Positions 1 through 8,334 of a stretch of DNA of 64,000 nucleotides are shown here, in pieces. The stretch comes from an uncultured Bacteroidales bacterium (GTDB taxonomy: Bacteria; Bacteroidota; Bacteroidia; Bacteroidales; Muribaculaceae): contig CAJLWO010000004.1 in the NCBI GenBank assembly GCA_905210435.1, forward strand, positions 30,885 to 94,884, given 5' to 3'. Every line of letters starts with the position of its first letter. The stretch's first letter is position 1. The notes under the pieces were generated by a model. It worked only from the letters and a program-made list of their open reading frames with translations. It was not told the origin of the DNA and did no database searches. A program made the translations under genes and the position numbers.

Positions 1-510
1 AACCCCGGAGCATGGAGCTCGGAGAACCTTCGCAAGGAAGTCCTTAAGAATGCGATAGCTCTCTACAAAGAAGGAGGCGGCAAAGACCCGGGCATCACCA
101 ACGAAGACATTGAGAAATTTGCCAAGGTATCCACATTCGGTGTGCCTATCAGCAAAATTCACGAATTCTTCAGCCTGGATCAGACGAAGCAAGATGAATG
201 GTTGAGCGACCTTGACAGAAAAGATTCCGGAATTCCATTGGTTAACTACCTCAATACCAAGGAACTCGATGCCAACGGCAATCCTGTTAAAACCAATGAA
301 TTCCAGATCTGGATGAGAGCAATCCTAAACGCCACTCCCTATGACGAAGGATTGCAGACTCTTAACTTCAAGATGCGTAAGACCGGTGAAGGCATAGCAG
401 TGAAGGCTGACAGAGGTACTTCATTCCACACTGTAAACAAAGTGCTTGAAAACCTCCGCACCATTAAAATGAACAAATTCACCGTCATGACGGCATTAAA
501 AGAAGAATAA
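1..510 (+). CDS. exbD: ExbD/TolR-type biopolymer transport protein, C-terminal part (5' end outside window)
   Basis: The reading frame is open from base 1 and ends at 510, so the N-terminal membrane helix lies outside the window. What remains (about 169 residues) resembles the periplasmic part of ExbD proteins, ending in an MNKF-type strand. It sits 5 bases before a second, complete exbD and then tonB, the exbB-exbD-exbD-tonB order usual in Bacteroidota. ExbB/ExbD use the proton-motive force to energise TonB for outer-membrane uptake. The ATG at 142 is internal. The family call relies mainly on context and fairly weak sequence resemblance. Confidence 0.7.
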   Translation, partial: NPGAWSSENLRKEVLKNAIALYKEGGGKDPGITNEDIEKFAKVSTFGVPISKIHEFFSLDQTKQDEWLSDLDRKDSGIPLVNYLNTKELDANGNPVKTNEFQIWMRAILNATPYDEGLQTLNFKMRKTGEGIAVKADRGTSFHTVNKVLENLRTIKMNKFTVMTALKEE

Positions 511-515
511 TCATT

Positions 516-1283
516 ATGGCACAGATAGAACAATCAGACGGCGACAAAAAGAAAAAAGGCGCCCAGAAGAAGATGCATATCCATGTCGACTTCACCCCGA
601 TGGTGGATATGAACATGCTCCTTATCACGTTCTTCATGCTTTGTACCACGATGATTAAATCGCAGACACTTAGCATCGCGCTTCCTGCACCTCCCGACCC
701 TAATCAGGAGCGTACGCAAGACAACTCCGAGACCGTAGCCGAAACCAAAGCCATCACTTTGATTATCGACTCCGAACGTGATAAAAACGGTAATGTAGTG
801 ACCGACGCCGACGGCAACACCAACGACATGGTATACTACTATTTCGGGTTCGAACCGACTATCGACGAAAACAACAACGTCATTTTCAACGACCCCGCAA
901 AAGACCTCAAGGTCGACAATACCGTCAAGAGCCAGAGATTCATCGGAAACGACGGAAGTAAAGTACAAGGCATACGCAAAGTGCTTCATGACCGTAACAC
1001 CGACGTACTCGAAAAACTTGAAAGCTACAAGGACCAGTGGCGTCGCGGTAAAATAACCGTAGACGAGTATCAGGAAATTGCACGTCAGGTACGAAACGAC
1101 AGCACTTTCACTAACCGTCCGCAGATTACCGTAAAAGCTACCCCCCAGGCTTCATGGCAGGGTGTGATATCAGCCCTCGACGAAATGCAGATCAACCAGA
1201 TTTCGCAGTATCGTATCGGTACATTCACCCCCACCGACTCTCTGTTGATAGTAGATTACAAACGTCGTAATCCTGCCGAATAA
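516..1283 (+). CDS. exbD: ExbD/TolR-type biopolymer transport protein
   Basis: This 255-residue protein has a basic N-terminus (KKKKGAQKKM), then VDFTPMVDMNMLLITFFML at about residues 26-44. That is the ExbD membrane helix with the functionally essential Asp (TPMVDM). A long periplasmic region follows. ExbD works with ExbB as the inner-membrane proton-driven motor for TonB. At 255 residues it is longer than E. coli ExbD (about 141) because of an inserted charged segment at about 85-190, a length often seen in Bacteroidota. It starts 5 bases after the previous exbD and is followed 36 bases later by tonB, so one transcript is likely. Confidence 0.88.
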   Translation: MAQIEQSDGDKKKKGAQKKMHIHVDFTPMVDMNMLLITFFMLCTTMIKSQTLSIALPAPPDPNQERTQDNSETVAETKAITLIIDSERDKNGNVVTDADGNTNDMVYYYFGFEPTIDENNNVIFNDPAKDLKVDNTVKSQRFIGNDGSKVQGIRKVLHDRNTDVLEKLESYKDQWRRGKITVDEYQEIARQVRNDSTFTNRPQITVKATPQASWQGVISALDEMQINQISQYRIGTFTPTDSLLIVDYKRRNPAE

Positions 1284-1319
1284 GATGTAAGGTTTATTAA
1301 CTTTTAAAATTGTAAGAAC

Positions 1320-2207
1320 ATGGCAAAAGATGTAGATCTTTCATCAAAAGAATGGACCGACCTTATTTTTGAAGGAAAGAATAAGGAATTCGGAGCCTAT
1401 GCGCTCCGTCAGGCAAGCGACCGCCGTCACAATCTCGCTGTCATCTACGTGATAGCAGGTCTGGCACTCATTCTCATCTGCGCATGGCTCTACGGCATGT
1501 ATAAAGCCGACAAGGAGCGCGCCGAAAATGAACGTATCGCCGAACTGATTGCCAGCATCGAGCAGCAGCAGTTCGAGGAGCTTCAGGCCGAGCTTGAGAT
1601 TCCTGAGGAGGAAGAGAACCAGATGGAGCAGGAAGAGGAAATACCCGAACCCGAAGAAGAGGAAGCCCTCGCTGAGGAAATCCTCAATACCCAGAAATTC
1701 ACCGAATTCCTCGTACAGAAGGATGAAGATGTTAAAGATGAGGTAAAATCGGCCGATGAGGTCAAGGAAACCTCGACAGCTCTCGGTTCTGTAAACTTCG
1801 ATCAGGGTACCGACGACCTCAACATCGTGCGCGAACACAAGAATGAAGTAATCGTAGAGGAGAAGAAACCGGTAGTCGAAGAGACCAAGGTATTTACCTC
1901 TGTTGAGCAGATGCCCCAGTTCCCCGGCGGCGAAGCAGAACTTCTGAAGTGGATTTCGACCCACATCAAGTATCCTGCAATCGCGATGGAGAACAACGTG
2001 CAGGGCAAAGTCGTGGTACAATTCGTTGTGACCCGCGACGGCTCAATCGGCGAAGTTAAAATCGCACGTGGCAAAGACCCCGACCTTGACAAAGAAGCAA
2101 TGCGCGTTGTCAAGACCCTGCCGAAATTCATACCCGGCAAGATGAACGGTCAGGCTGTCAACGTATGGTACACTCTCCCGATCAACTTCAAGCTCCAGGG
2201 CGTATAA
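1320..2207 (+). CDS. tonB: TonB energy-transducing protein
   Basis: A 295-residue TonB. It has a cytoplasmic segment of about 40 residues (NKEFGAYALRQ, typical of Bacteroidota TonB), a membrane helix at about 41-60, and a very acidic Glu/Pro-rich periplasmic spacer at about 75-130. The C-terminal TonB domain spans about 205-295 (PGGEAELLKWI, YPAIAMENNVQGKVVVQF, WYTLPINFKL). TonB spans the periplasm and passes energy from ExbB/ExbD to TonB-dependent outer-membrane receptors such as SusC-type porins. It is the last gene of the exbD-exbD-tonB set and is followed by a strong hairpin terminator. Confidence 0.93.
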   Translation: MAKDVDLSSKEWTDLIFEGKNKEFGAYALRQASDRRHNLAVIYVIAGLALILICAWLYGMYKADKERAENERIAELIASIEQQQFEELQAELEIPEEEENQMEQEEEIPEPEEEEALAEEILNTQKFTEFLVQKDEDVKDEVKSADEVKETSTALGSVNFDQGTDDLNIVREHKNEVIVEEKKPVVEETKVFTSVEQMPQFPGGEAELLKWISTHIKYPAIAMENNVQGKVVVQFVVTRDGSIGEVKIARGKDPDLDKEAMRVVKTLPKFIPGKMNGQAVNVWYTLPINFKLQGV

Positions 2208-2253
2208 TAAATGACACTGACGCTTGCCACGCGCAAGCAATCCTGAATAACCG

Positions 2254-2306
2254 GCGAAGCCGCTGCATCACCCTCCGGGGGAAACGCAGCGGCTTCGCTG
2301 ATTTTT
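2254..2306 (+). terminator. Rho-independent terminator after tonB
   Basis: A perfect 13-bp stem (GCGAAGCCGCTGC at 2254-2266 pairing with 2286-2298) with a 19-base loop is followed by a short T run (2302-2306). It lies 46 bases after the tonB stop. Confidence 0.8.
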
Positions 2307-2318
2307 ATGAACCGCACT

Positions 2319-2350
2319 ATTGACTATATTGTTTTTATTTTGTATTTTTG
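2319..2350 (+). promoter_or_regulatory. Bacteroidota-type promoter for murA
   Basis: ATTG at 2319-2322, a 20-base spacer, then TATTTTTG at 2343-2350, matching the -33 TTTG / -7 TAnnTTTG pattern. Transcription would start near 2356. This leaves a leader of about 80 bases before the preferred murA start at 2436. Confidence 0.6.
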
Positions 2351-2435
2351 AAGAAAGATTAGTGGATACGGAATGCGGCGAAGCCGCGACCCTGCCACGG
2401 ACATACAAATATTCCAAATATCAGTTTCAACCCGT

Positions 2436-3746
2436 ATGAGTTCATTTATAATCGAGGGAGGCAAGAGGCTCTCAGGCACCATCGAACCGCAGGGCGCCAA
2501 GAACGAGGCGCTTCAGGTGATAAGCGCATGCCTGCTTACCACTGAGGAGGTGACAATAGAAAATATACCCGACATCATTGACGTGCGCAACCTGATAGGT
2601 CTGCTTGAGGCGATGGGCGTCGGCGTGACACGCAACTCCAAGCATTGCTATACATTACATGCCGCGGCCATCGACACTGACTATGTATACTCGCTCGATT
2701 TCATACGGCGCTCGTCGAAACTGCGCGGCTCAGTACTACTGATAGGGCCGCTGCTCTCACGCCTTGGACGCGCCTACTTCCCCAAGCCTGGCGGCGACCA
2801 GATCGGACGCCGCAAGGTCGACACCCACATACAGGGACTGATGGCGCTCGGAGCCACTGCCGAATATGACCATGACATGGCATCCTTCCGCCTCGAGGCA
2901 CCGGCCGGAGGACTCAAAGGTTCATATATGCTGCTCGACGAAGCGTCGGTGACAGGCACGGCCAACATCATCATGGCGGCCGCACTCGCCAACGGCGAGA
3001 CCACTATCTACAATGCCGCATGCGAGCCCTATCTGCAGCAGCTGTGCCGCATGCTGACGGCTATGGGCGTCGAAATACGCGGCGTGGGCTCGAATCTCGT
3101 GACAGTGAAAGGCTCCGGCAATCTGCGCGGCACCCGTCACCGCATACTCCCCGACATGATTGAGGTAGGCTCGTTCATCGGGCTCACCGCCATGACTCAA
3201 TCGTCAATCACGATACGCAATGTGTCAATCGACAATCTCGGCATCATCCCGCACAGTTTCCGCCGTCTCGGCATCGACGTGCAGCAGCAGGGCGACGACC
3301 TGTTCATACCCGAACAGGACACATACGAAATCGAGACCGGCCTTGACGGCTCTATCCCCACTATCGCCGATGCTCCGTGGCCCGGTCTTACCCCTGACCT
3401 GTTAAGCGTCATTCTTGTGGCAGCCACTCAGTGCAAAGGCAGCCTGCTGATACATCAGAAGATGTTTGAAAGCCGCCTGTTTTTCGTTGACCGCCTCATT
3501 GACATGGGCGCACAGATTATACTCTGCGACCCCCACCGTGCCGTGGTAATCGGACTCGACCACCGCTATCCGCTGCGAGCCCACCGCATGTCGTCGCCCG
3601 ACATACGTGCTGGTATCGCGCTCCTTATAGCGGCTATGTCGGCAAAGGGCACCTCGGTCATCGGCAACATAGAGCAGATACAACGCGGCTACGAGGATAT
3701 CAACCTGCGTCTCAACGCTCTCGGAGCCTCCATAGCCATACAGTAA
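2436..3746 (+). CDS. murA: UDP-N-acetylglucosamine 1-carboxyvinyltransferase (MurA)
   Basis: MurA transfers enolpyruvate from PEP to UDP-GlcNAc, the first committed step of peptidoglycan synthesis, in the cytoplasm. The preferred start at 2436 gives 436 residues beginning MSSFIIEGGKRLSG. An upstream in-frame ATG at 2373 would add 21 residues that do not resemble the family. Family motifs include GAKNEAL near residue 20 and PGGDQIGRR near 119-127. The active-site loop carries Asp121 where E. coli MurA has Cys115, the residue attacked by fosfomycin. It stands alone between the tonB terminator and convergent comEC, with its own promoter. Confidence 0.95.
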   Translation: MSSFIIEGGKRLSGTIEPQGAKNEALQVISACLLTTEEVTIENIPDIIDVRNLIGLLEAMGVGVTRNSKHCYTLHAAAIDTDYVYSLDFIRRSSKLRGSVLLIGPLLSRLGRAYFPKPGGDQIGRRKVDTHIQGLMALGATAEYDHDMASFRLEAPAGGLKGSYMLLDEASVTGTANIIMAAALANGETTIYNAACEPYLQQLCRMLTAMGVEIRGVGSNLVTVKGSGNLRGTRHRILPDMIEVGSFIGLTAMTQSSITIRNVSIDNLGIIPHSFRRLGIDVQQQGDDLFIPEQDTYEIETGLDGSIPTIADAPWPGLTPDLLSVILVAATQCKGSLLIHQKMFESRLFFVDRLIDMGAQIILCDPHRAVVIGLDHRYPLRAHRMSSPDIRAGIALLIAAMSAKGTSVIGNIEQIQRGYEDINLRLNALGASIAIQ

Positions 3747-3779
3747 AAAAAAATGGCGATACCGGCCTGACCGGCCGGT
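3747..3779 (-). terminator. Terminator for comEC (minus strand)
   Basis: A 7-bp stem, ACCGGCC (3761-3767) with GGCCGGT (3773-3779), has a 5-base loop. Read on the minus strand it is followed by a run of T (complement of the A run at 3747-3753). That fits termination of the minus-strand operon ending with comEC. It also lies just after the murA stop. Confidence 0.6.
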
Positions 3780-3799
3780 TCATGTCACGCCGTGCGGAG

Positions 3800-5809
3800 C
3801 TAATGTGAACTCAGCGGGCGCTCGCCAAGGTCAATCACAGGAATTCCCGCCGCCGTCAGCTCGCTGCAATAACGGAGCCGCCGGCGGCGGTTCATGTCAT
3901 GCGAGAGCACAATAGTGTCGGCGCCGGTTGAATGATACAGGACAACCGGATTCCCGTACCATCGCGCTGTCACGAGGCAATAGTCGGCATGTCGCGCGCT
4001 GAATGAGGCTGAGTCATCAGGTATGGCATGGGCCAAAAGCATGCCGCGCCTTCCGAAGTCAATTACGCCTCCGTGTGACAGGGCGCAGGAGTCGAGCGGC
4101 GCGATTTCCATATACGATATGCCCCTTGTAGCTATATAATCGCGGTAACGACGGCTCCACATCAGCGAGTCATAGGCATATTCATGAGCAGGAGCGAGCG
4201 TCAGCACTCGCAACGTATCCCCGTGATGCAGTGCGACGGACGTAGCGGCGTTCGAGCGCAACATATAAGCCTCTCCGTCGGCATACCGCGGTCTTGTGGC
4301 CGCATACGTCCCCACGGTAAACAGCAGTGTGGCGCCAGCAAGCACGGCATAGCTACGATGACGGAGATACAGGAATGCGCAGAAAAATGCAAGCGCGAGA
4401 TACATCGGGGCAAGCAGCCATGCAGCGGGATAGATATTCTCTACCACCGCTCCCGGCCACTGCGCTATCTGACCTGCCGCTCCGTCAAACAGCGAGTATA
4501 CGCCGTCGAGTATCGTTACAAGCCACGAGGGCTCAATCCCCAAAAGGAGCAGTCCCGTAAGCACTGCACCTCCGGCTATCATTACGGGCATCACTGCCAC
4601 GGCAGCGATATTGGCGACAAGAAAATACACGGGCACACTGTGGAAATGCCATGCCACGAGCGGGAAAGTGCCCAGCGTGGCCGCAATAGTGGCCGCAAGC
4701 GGAGCCGGCAGACGGAACGAACGGGTGCTGCGCGATACAGGAGCCAGAACCGGGCTGTACAGTATAATGGCCAGCGTGGCCACGAACGAAAGCTGAAATC
4801 CAGTCTGCATCAGCGACAGCGGGGAGAATACCAGAATAAGTATCGCAGCAAGGCAAAGCGCGTTGAGCGACGAGCGCGGACGGTCAAATATCAGCGCCAG
4901 CAGCATGACCGAGGCCATGATGACCGCACGGCACACCGACGGCGACAGCCCCGTGAACATCGCATAGAGCCACAGCACGGCGATTGTCAGCCACCATCGG
5001 GTGCGTCGGTGCCCGGCCACGGCAAGCGGGAACAGCAGTATGGCTATGACCGTGGCGATGACAGCGACGTGCGCGCCGCTTAGAGCGAGGATATGAGCCA
5101 CGCCGGCCACCGCATAGTCACTGCGGATGTCATCTGTAAGCGCCGCAGTATCACCCGTGAGTATCGCGGCGAGGAATGCCGCCGTCGGCTCGTCAAGTCC
5201 CGAAGCGAATATTTTGTCCACGGCATCAGTGCGCAGCCGTTTCAGCAGATAGAGGGGATTGCCGCTGCGTCCCGTAACCTCCAGTTGTCCCTTAGGCACA
5301 TAGCACAGCAGCGAAATCCGGTTTGCGTAGTAGTAATCAGCCATATCGTCCTCCATCGGCAGGTCGACCGCACGCCGGGGCAGCGTGTATGTGCCTGAGA
5401 ATCGTATAATGTCGCCGACCTCTACCATCGTGTCAAATACGGGAAATGTAAGCATTACTCTATATGAAGGCTCGCCGGCACCGGCTACATTGACACAAAT
5501 GCGCCGGCTCTCGGGCAGCTGCGCCACATCGGTGACACATCCCGACAATACGGTATCACGCGGAGGCGCCACGTCAAATTGCCGCGGGAGCGACTGCGAT
5601 GTGACGGCCACGCCGAGCGACAGCGCAAGCAGTCCTTCAACAGCCAGCGGCCAGCGCAACAGCGCGGCTGTCGCCGCCATTACAAGCGCTGCCCCGGCCA
5701 TCGGCCACGGACCGACAGGCAGGAAGCGACAACACAAGACCCCTGCCACGATACCGGCAAGTATCGGCAGCAGGGGTATGTATGACAACGGGGGACGGGT
5801 AAACGGCAT
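3800..5809 (-). CDS. comEC: ComEC/Rec2-family competence membrane protein
   Basis: A 669-residue polytopic membrane protein. It has two N-terminal helices, a DUF4131-type OB-fold region (about 70-190) and the Competence domain (about 200-480) with HILALSGAHVAVIATVIA and YAMFTGLSPSVCRAVIMASVM. ComEC forms the channel that takes transforming single-stranded DNA into the cytoplasm. The C-terminal part (about 510-669) does not show the metallo-beta-lactamase HxHxDH motif found in Bacillus ComEC, so this is the short form. It lies 13 bases after the YeiH-type gene in a possible aroE-yeiH-comEC operon. Confidence 0.88.
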   Translation of the reverse strand: MPFTRPPLSYIPLLPILAGIVAGVLCCRFLPVGPWPMAGAALVMAATAALLRWPLAVEGLLALSLGVAVTSQSLPRQFDVAPPRDTVLSGCVTDVAQLPESRRICVNVAGAGEPSYRVMLTFPVFDTMVEVGDIIRFSGTYTLPRRAVDLPMEDDMADYYYANRISLLCYVPKGQLEVTGRSGNPLYLLKRLRTDAVDKIFASGLDEPTAAFLAAILTGDTAALTDDIRSDYAVAGVAHILALSGAHVAVIATVIAILLFPLAVAGHRRTRWWLTIAVLWLYAMFTGLSPSVCRAVIMASVMLLALIFDRPRSSLNALCLAAILILVFSPLSLMQTGFQLSFVATLAIILYSPVLAPVSRSTRSFRLPAPLAATIAATLGTFPLVAWHFHSVPVYFLVANIAAVAVMPVMIAGGAVLTGLLLLGIEPSWLVTILDGVYSLFDGAAGQIAQWPGAVVENIYPAAWLLAPMYLALAFFCAFLYLRHRSYAVLAGATLLFTVGTYAATRPRYADGEAYMLRSNAATSVALHHGDTLRVLTLAPAHEYAYDSLMWSRRYRDYIATRGISYMEIAPLDSCALSHGGVIDFGRRGMLLAHAIPDDSASFSARHADYCLVTARWYGNPVVLYHSTGADTIVLSHDMNRRRRLRYCSELTAAGIPVIDLGERPLSSH

Positions 5810-5822
5810 AGGCGGATGCGAG

Positions 5823-6809
5823 TTATATTGTCATCCTGACGACAACGAAACTCGACACCCCGATGATTATCCACAACAGTACTGCGAGAAACAGCGGACG
5901 CACGCCTACTCTCTTGACGGTGGCAAGTGAAAGGCTGGCACCGATAAAGAACAGTGTCACCACGAGCATCTTCTTGGATACGTATACTATGCTCTCGCTG
6001 ACCCCCTCCGGCAGTCCGACATAGGTATTGACAATCATTGCAAGCACGAAAAGCAGTATGAACCAGGGGATTGATATTTTAGCCGAGTTCTTGTCGCGGA
6101 ACAGGAACATGGTGACGAATGCCAATGGTATAATCCACAGCGCACGCGTGCATTTTATCACCGTAGCAATCTCGCAGGCCGCGGCGCTGAAAGCATCGCC
6201 GGCTCCCACCACCGACGACGTGTCGTGGATGGCTATGGCCGCCCATGTGCCGAACTGCTGGTCGGTCATACCGAAATAGCGTCCCATCGGAGGGAAGATG
6301 AAAAGCGCTATGGCGTTGAGTATGAAGATGACGCCGAGCGACACGGCCATCTCCTCATCGTTGGCTCGAAGCACGGGGCCGACGGCAGCTATGGCGCTTC
6401 CGCCGCATATGGCGGTGCCGGCCGAGATAAGATAGCTCGTCTTGCGGTTAAGATGCATCCAGTAACCGATCAGAACGCCGAATACCATGACGCTGACAAC
6501 CGATACGATGGTAAACATCATGCCCTGGCCTCCCGATTTCAGTGCCTCGGTCACGCTCATGCCGAAACCGAGACCGACCACTGATGCCTGAAGCAGATAT
6601 TTCGAGCCTTTCTTGTTGAATTTCGGGAAAGGCATCGGAAATACAAATGCGAAAATAAGACCTACGAACAGTGCCACGGGAGCGGTCGCCGCAGGCAAGC
6701 CGAACTTATCGAACGGAAATACCAGCAGAAGCACGATGGCTATATATACCCACTTGGCAAACTTTGCGAGCGACATTTGCGGCGCCCGCATTTTCACAGT
6801 TTCACTCAT
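5823..6809 (-). CDS. YeiH-family putative sulfate exporter (UPF0324)
   Basis: A 328-residue integral membrane protein with about ten hydrophobic helices. Family features include GLIFAFVFPMPF, TAICGGSAIAAVGPVL and a conserved AIHDTSSVVGAG segment. YeiH-type proteins are annotated as putative sulfate or sulfur-anion exporters, but the substrate is not established for most members. It sits between aroE (39 bases upstream) and comEC (13 bases downstream) on the same strand. Nothing in the neighbourhood points to a substrate. Confidence 0.85.
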   Translation of the reverse strand: MSETVKMRAPQMSLAKFAKWVYIAIVLLLVFPFDKFGLPAATAPVALFVGLIFAFVFPMPFPKFNKKGSKYLLQASVVGLGFGMSVTEALKSGGQGMMFTIVSVVSVMVFGVLIGYWMHLNRKTSYLISAGTAICGGSAIAAVGPVLRANDEEMAVSLGVIFILNAIALFIFPPMGRYFGMTDQQFGTWAAIAIHDTSSVVGAGDAFSAAACEIATVIKCTRALWIIPLAFVTMFLFRDKNSAKISIPWFILLFVLAMIVNTYVGLPEGVSESIVYVSKKMLVVTLFFIGASLSLATVKRVGVRPLFLAVLLWIIIGVSSFVVVRMTI

Positions 6810-6848
6810 AATTCTCTCTTAAAAAAAACAGTTGAATTTATTCAGAAA

Positions 6849-7601
6849 TTATTCATTCCATATATTCCATGCCGCAAACGCCTGCAGGAGCAGCATTTCA
6901 AGCCCGTTTTTCGTTTCTGCGCCATGTTGTGCGGCCTTACGCATGAAAAGCGTGACATCGGGATTGTAAAGCAGGTCGTAGCACAGATGCTCCGTCGTAA
7001 GGCATTCGTAAGGGATGTCGGGGCACTCGTCGACATGCGGATACATGCCGAGCGGCGTGGTGTTGACAATGACAAGATTGTCGGCCATCACCTCAGGCGT
7101 GAGGTCGGCGTATGTGATGACGCCCTTGCGCGCAGTGCGCGATACGAGCGTAGGCTCGACCCCGAGATTCTCAAGTCCTCTTACCACGGCTTTCGAGGCA
7201 CCGCCTGTGCCGAGCACAAGCGCTTTCTTACGCCTGTCATTGAGCAGCGGCACTATCGAGTCGGTGAAACCGATTATGTCGGAATTATATCCCTTGAACT
7301 TCAGGTCGCCTTTCTCACGGATAAATTTTATGACGTTGACCGCCCCGATTTTGGCAGCATCCTCGTCCATCTCGTCGAGGTAGGGCAGTACCTGCTCCTT
7401 ATAGGGGATGGTGACATTGAGTCCCGACAGTGTGGGATATTCGCTTATCACTTCCATAAGGTCGCCGATGTCGGGAAGTTCAAAATTCAGATAACGGGCC
7501 TTTATCCCTTCCGCCTCAAACTTCCGGTTGAAATAGTTTTGTGAAAAGGAATGTGTCAGCGGGTATCCGATAAGCCCGTAGATTTTTTCGTCGCTAAGCA
7601 T
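6849..7601 (-). CDS. aroE: Shikimate dehydrogenase
   Basis: This enzyme reduces 3-dehydroshikimate to shikimate with NADPH in aromatic amino acid synthesis. The 250-residue protein carries the substrate motif GYPLTHSFSQ (about 12-21), the NVTIPYK motif with the catalytic Lys (about 63-69), and the nucleotide-binding VLGTGGASKAV (about 129-139). It is a little shorter than E. coli AroE (272). A -7-like box reading TATATTTG on the minus strand (complement of 7631-7638) lies about 30 bases upstream of the start, so this may be the first gene of the aroE-yeiH-comEC group. Confidence 0.93.
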   Translation of the reverse strand: MLSDEKIYGLIGYPLTHSFSQNYFNRKFEAEGIKARYLNFELPDIGDLMEVISEYPTLSGLNVTIPYKEQVLPYLDEMDEDAAKIGAVNVIKFIREKGDLKFKGYNSDIIGFTDSIVPLLNDRRKKALVLGTGGASKAVVRGLENLGVEPTLVSRTARKGVITYADLTPEVMADNLVIVNTTPLGMYPHVDECPDIPYECLTTEHLCYDLLYNPDVTLFMRKAAQHGAETKNGLEMLLLQAFAAWNIWNE

Positions 7602-7692
7602 AATGTACGCACTTCAATATTTAAAATATGCAAATATAATGAAATTTTAGTTTAAAGCACTCTCGGCAGTACAAAATTTGAGCAATACGTTA

Positions 7693-8334
7693 TCAAAAAG
7701 TAATGGAGGGGACATCAAGCCACTCGGCGGCAGGGAAATGTTCGGCCACATAGTTCCTGATATAGCTTCGCGTTTCGGGAGCTATGACCGGGTCGGTGTC
7801 GAAGTGGGTGTTGTAGAGCAGATAACGCAGATTGAGGCCGCGGCGTTCTATCGCTTCGAGGGCAAGCAGAGTGTGGGATATGGAGCCGAGTTTTGCATTG
7901 GTCACCAACGCCACGTCAAGGCGGCGGTCGGTGATGTAATCAATTGTGAGATACCTTTCGGTCAACGGCACCATCATACCGCCGGCTCCCTCCACAAGCA
8001 GTGTGTCGTAACGCTCCTCAAGCGTTTTCCTTGCATCGTCGATGGCCCTGATGTCAACCTCGCGGCCGTCGACCCGTGCGGCGAGATGGGGCGACGAGGG
8101 ATAAGTGAATATCATCGGTGCCGTAAGCGCGTATTCCTCGGCGGCCATATCACGGTGCATGATGCGGCGGTGCAGTTCAATATCCTCGGAGCGGCCTTCG
8201 TTGCCGGTCTGTACGAATTTCTGAGTCATCACGCTGCGGCCTGTGGCGGCGATGCGGTTGGCAAGCCATCCCGTGGCGTATGATTTGCCGGCATCGGTGT
8301 CGATGCCGGTGACAAATATGGTTTCCTTATCCAT
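7693..8334 (-). CDS. bioD: Dethiobiotin synthetase
   Basis: BioD closes the ureido ring of dethiobiotin from diaminopelargonic acid, CO2 and ATP, the penultimate step of biotin synthesis. The 213-residue protein starts MDKETIFVTGIDTDAGKSYA with the P-loop (GIDTDAGKS). It also has a FVQTGNEG segment and the second ATP-site motif LLVEGAGGMMVPL (about 115-127). Its start overlaps the end of bioGC by 8 bases, so the two are almost certainly co-transcribed. bioA, bioB and bioF are not in the window. Confidence 0.93.
   Translation of the reverse strand: MDKETIFVTGIDTDAGKSYATGWLANRIAATGRSVMTQKFVQTGNEGRSEDIELHRRIMHRDMAAEEYALTAPMIFTYPSSPHLAARVDGREVDIRAIDDARKTLEERYDTLLVEGAGGMMVPLTERYLTIDYITDRRLDVALVTNAKLGSISHTLLALEAIERRGLNLRYLLYNTHFDTDPVIAPETRSYIRNYVAEHFPAAEWLDVPSITF

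Noticed and set aside
3746..3760. The A run after murA as a murA terminator
   Set aside because: On the plus strand the A run precedes the hairpin and no T run follows, so it serves the opposite strand (comEC) instead.
4184..5083. A 299-residue plus-strand frame inside comEC
   Set aside because: The product is Arg/His/Gln-rich with no hydrophobic core and mirrors the codon pattern of comEC on the other strand.
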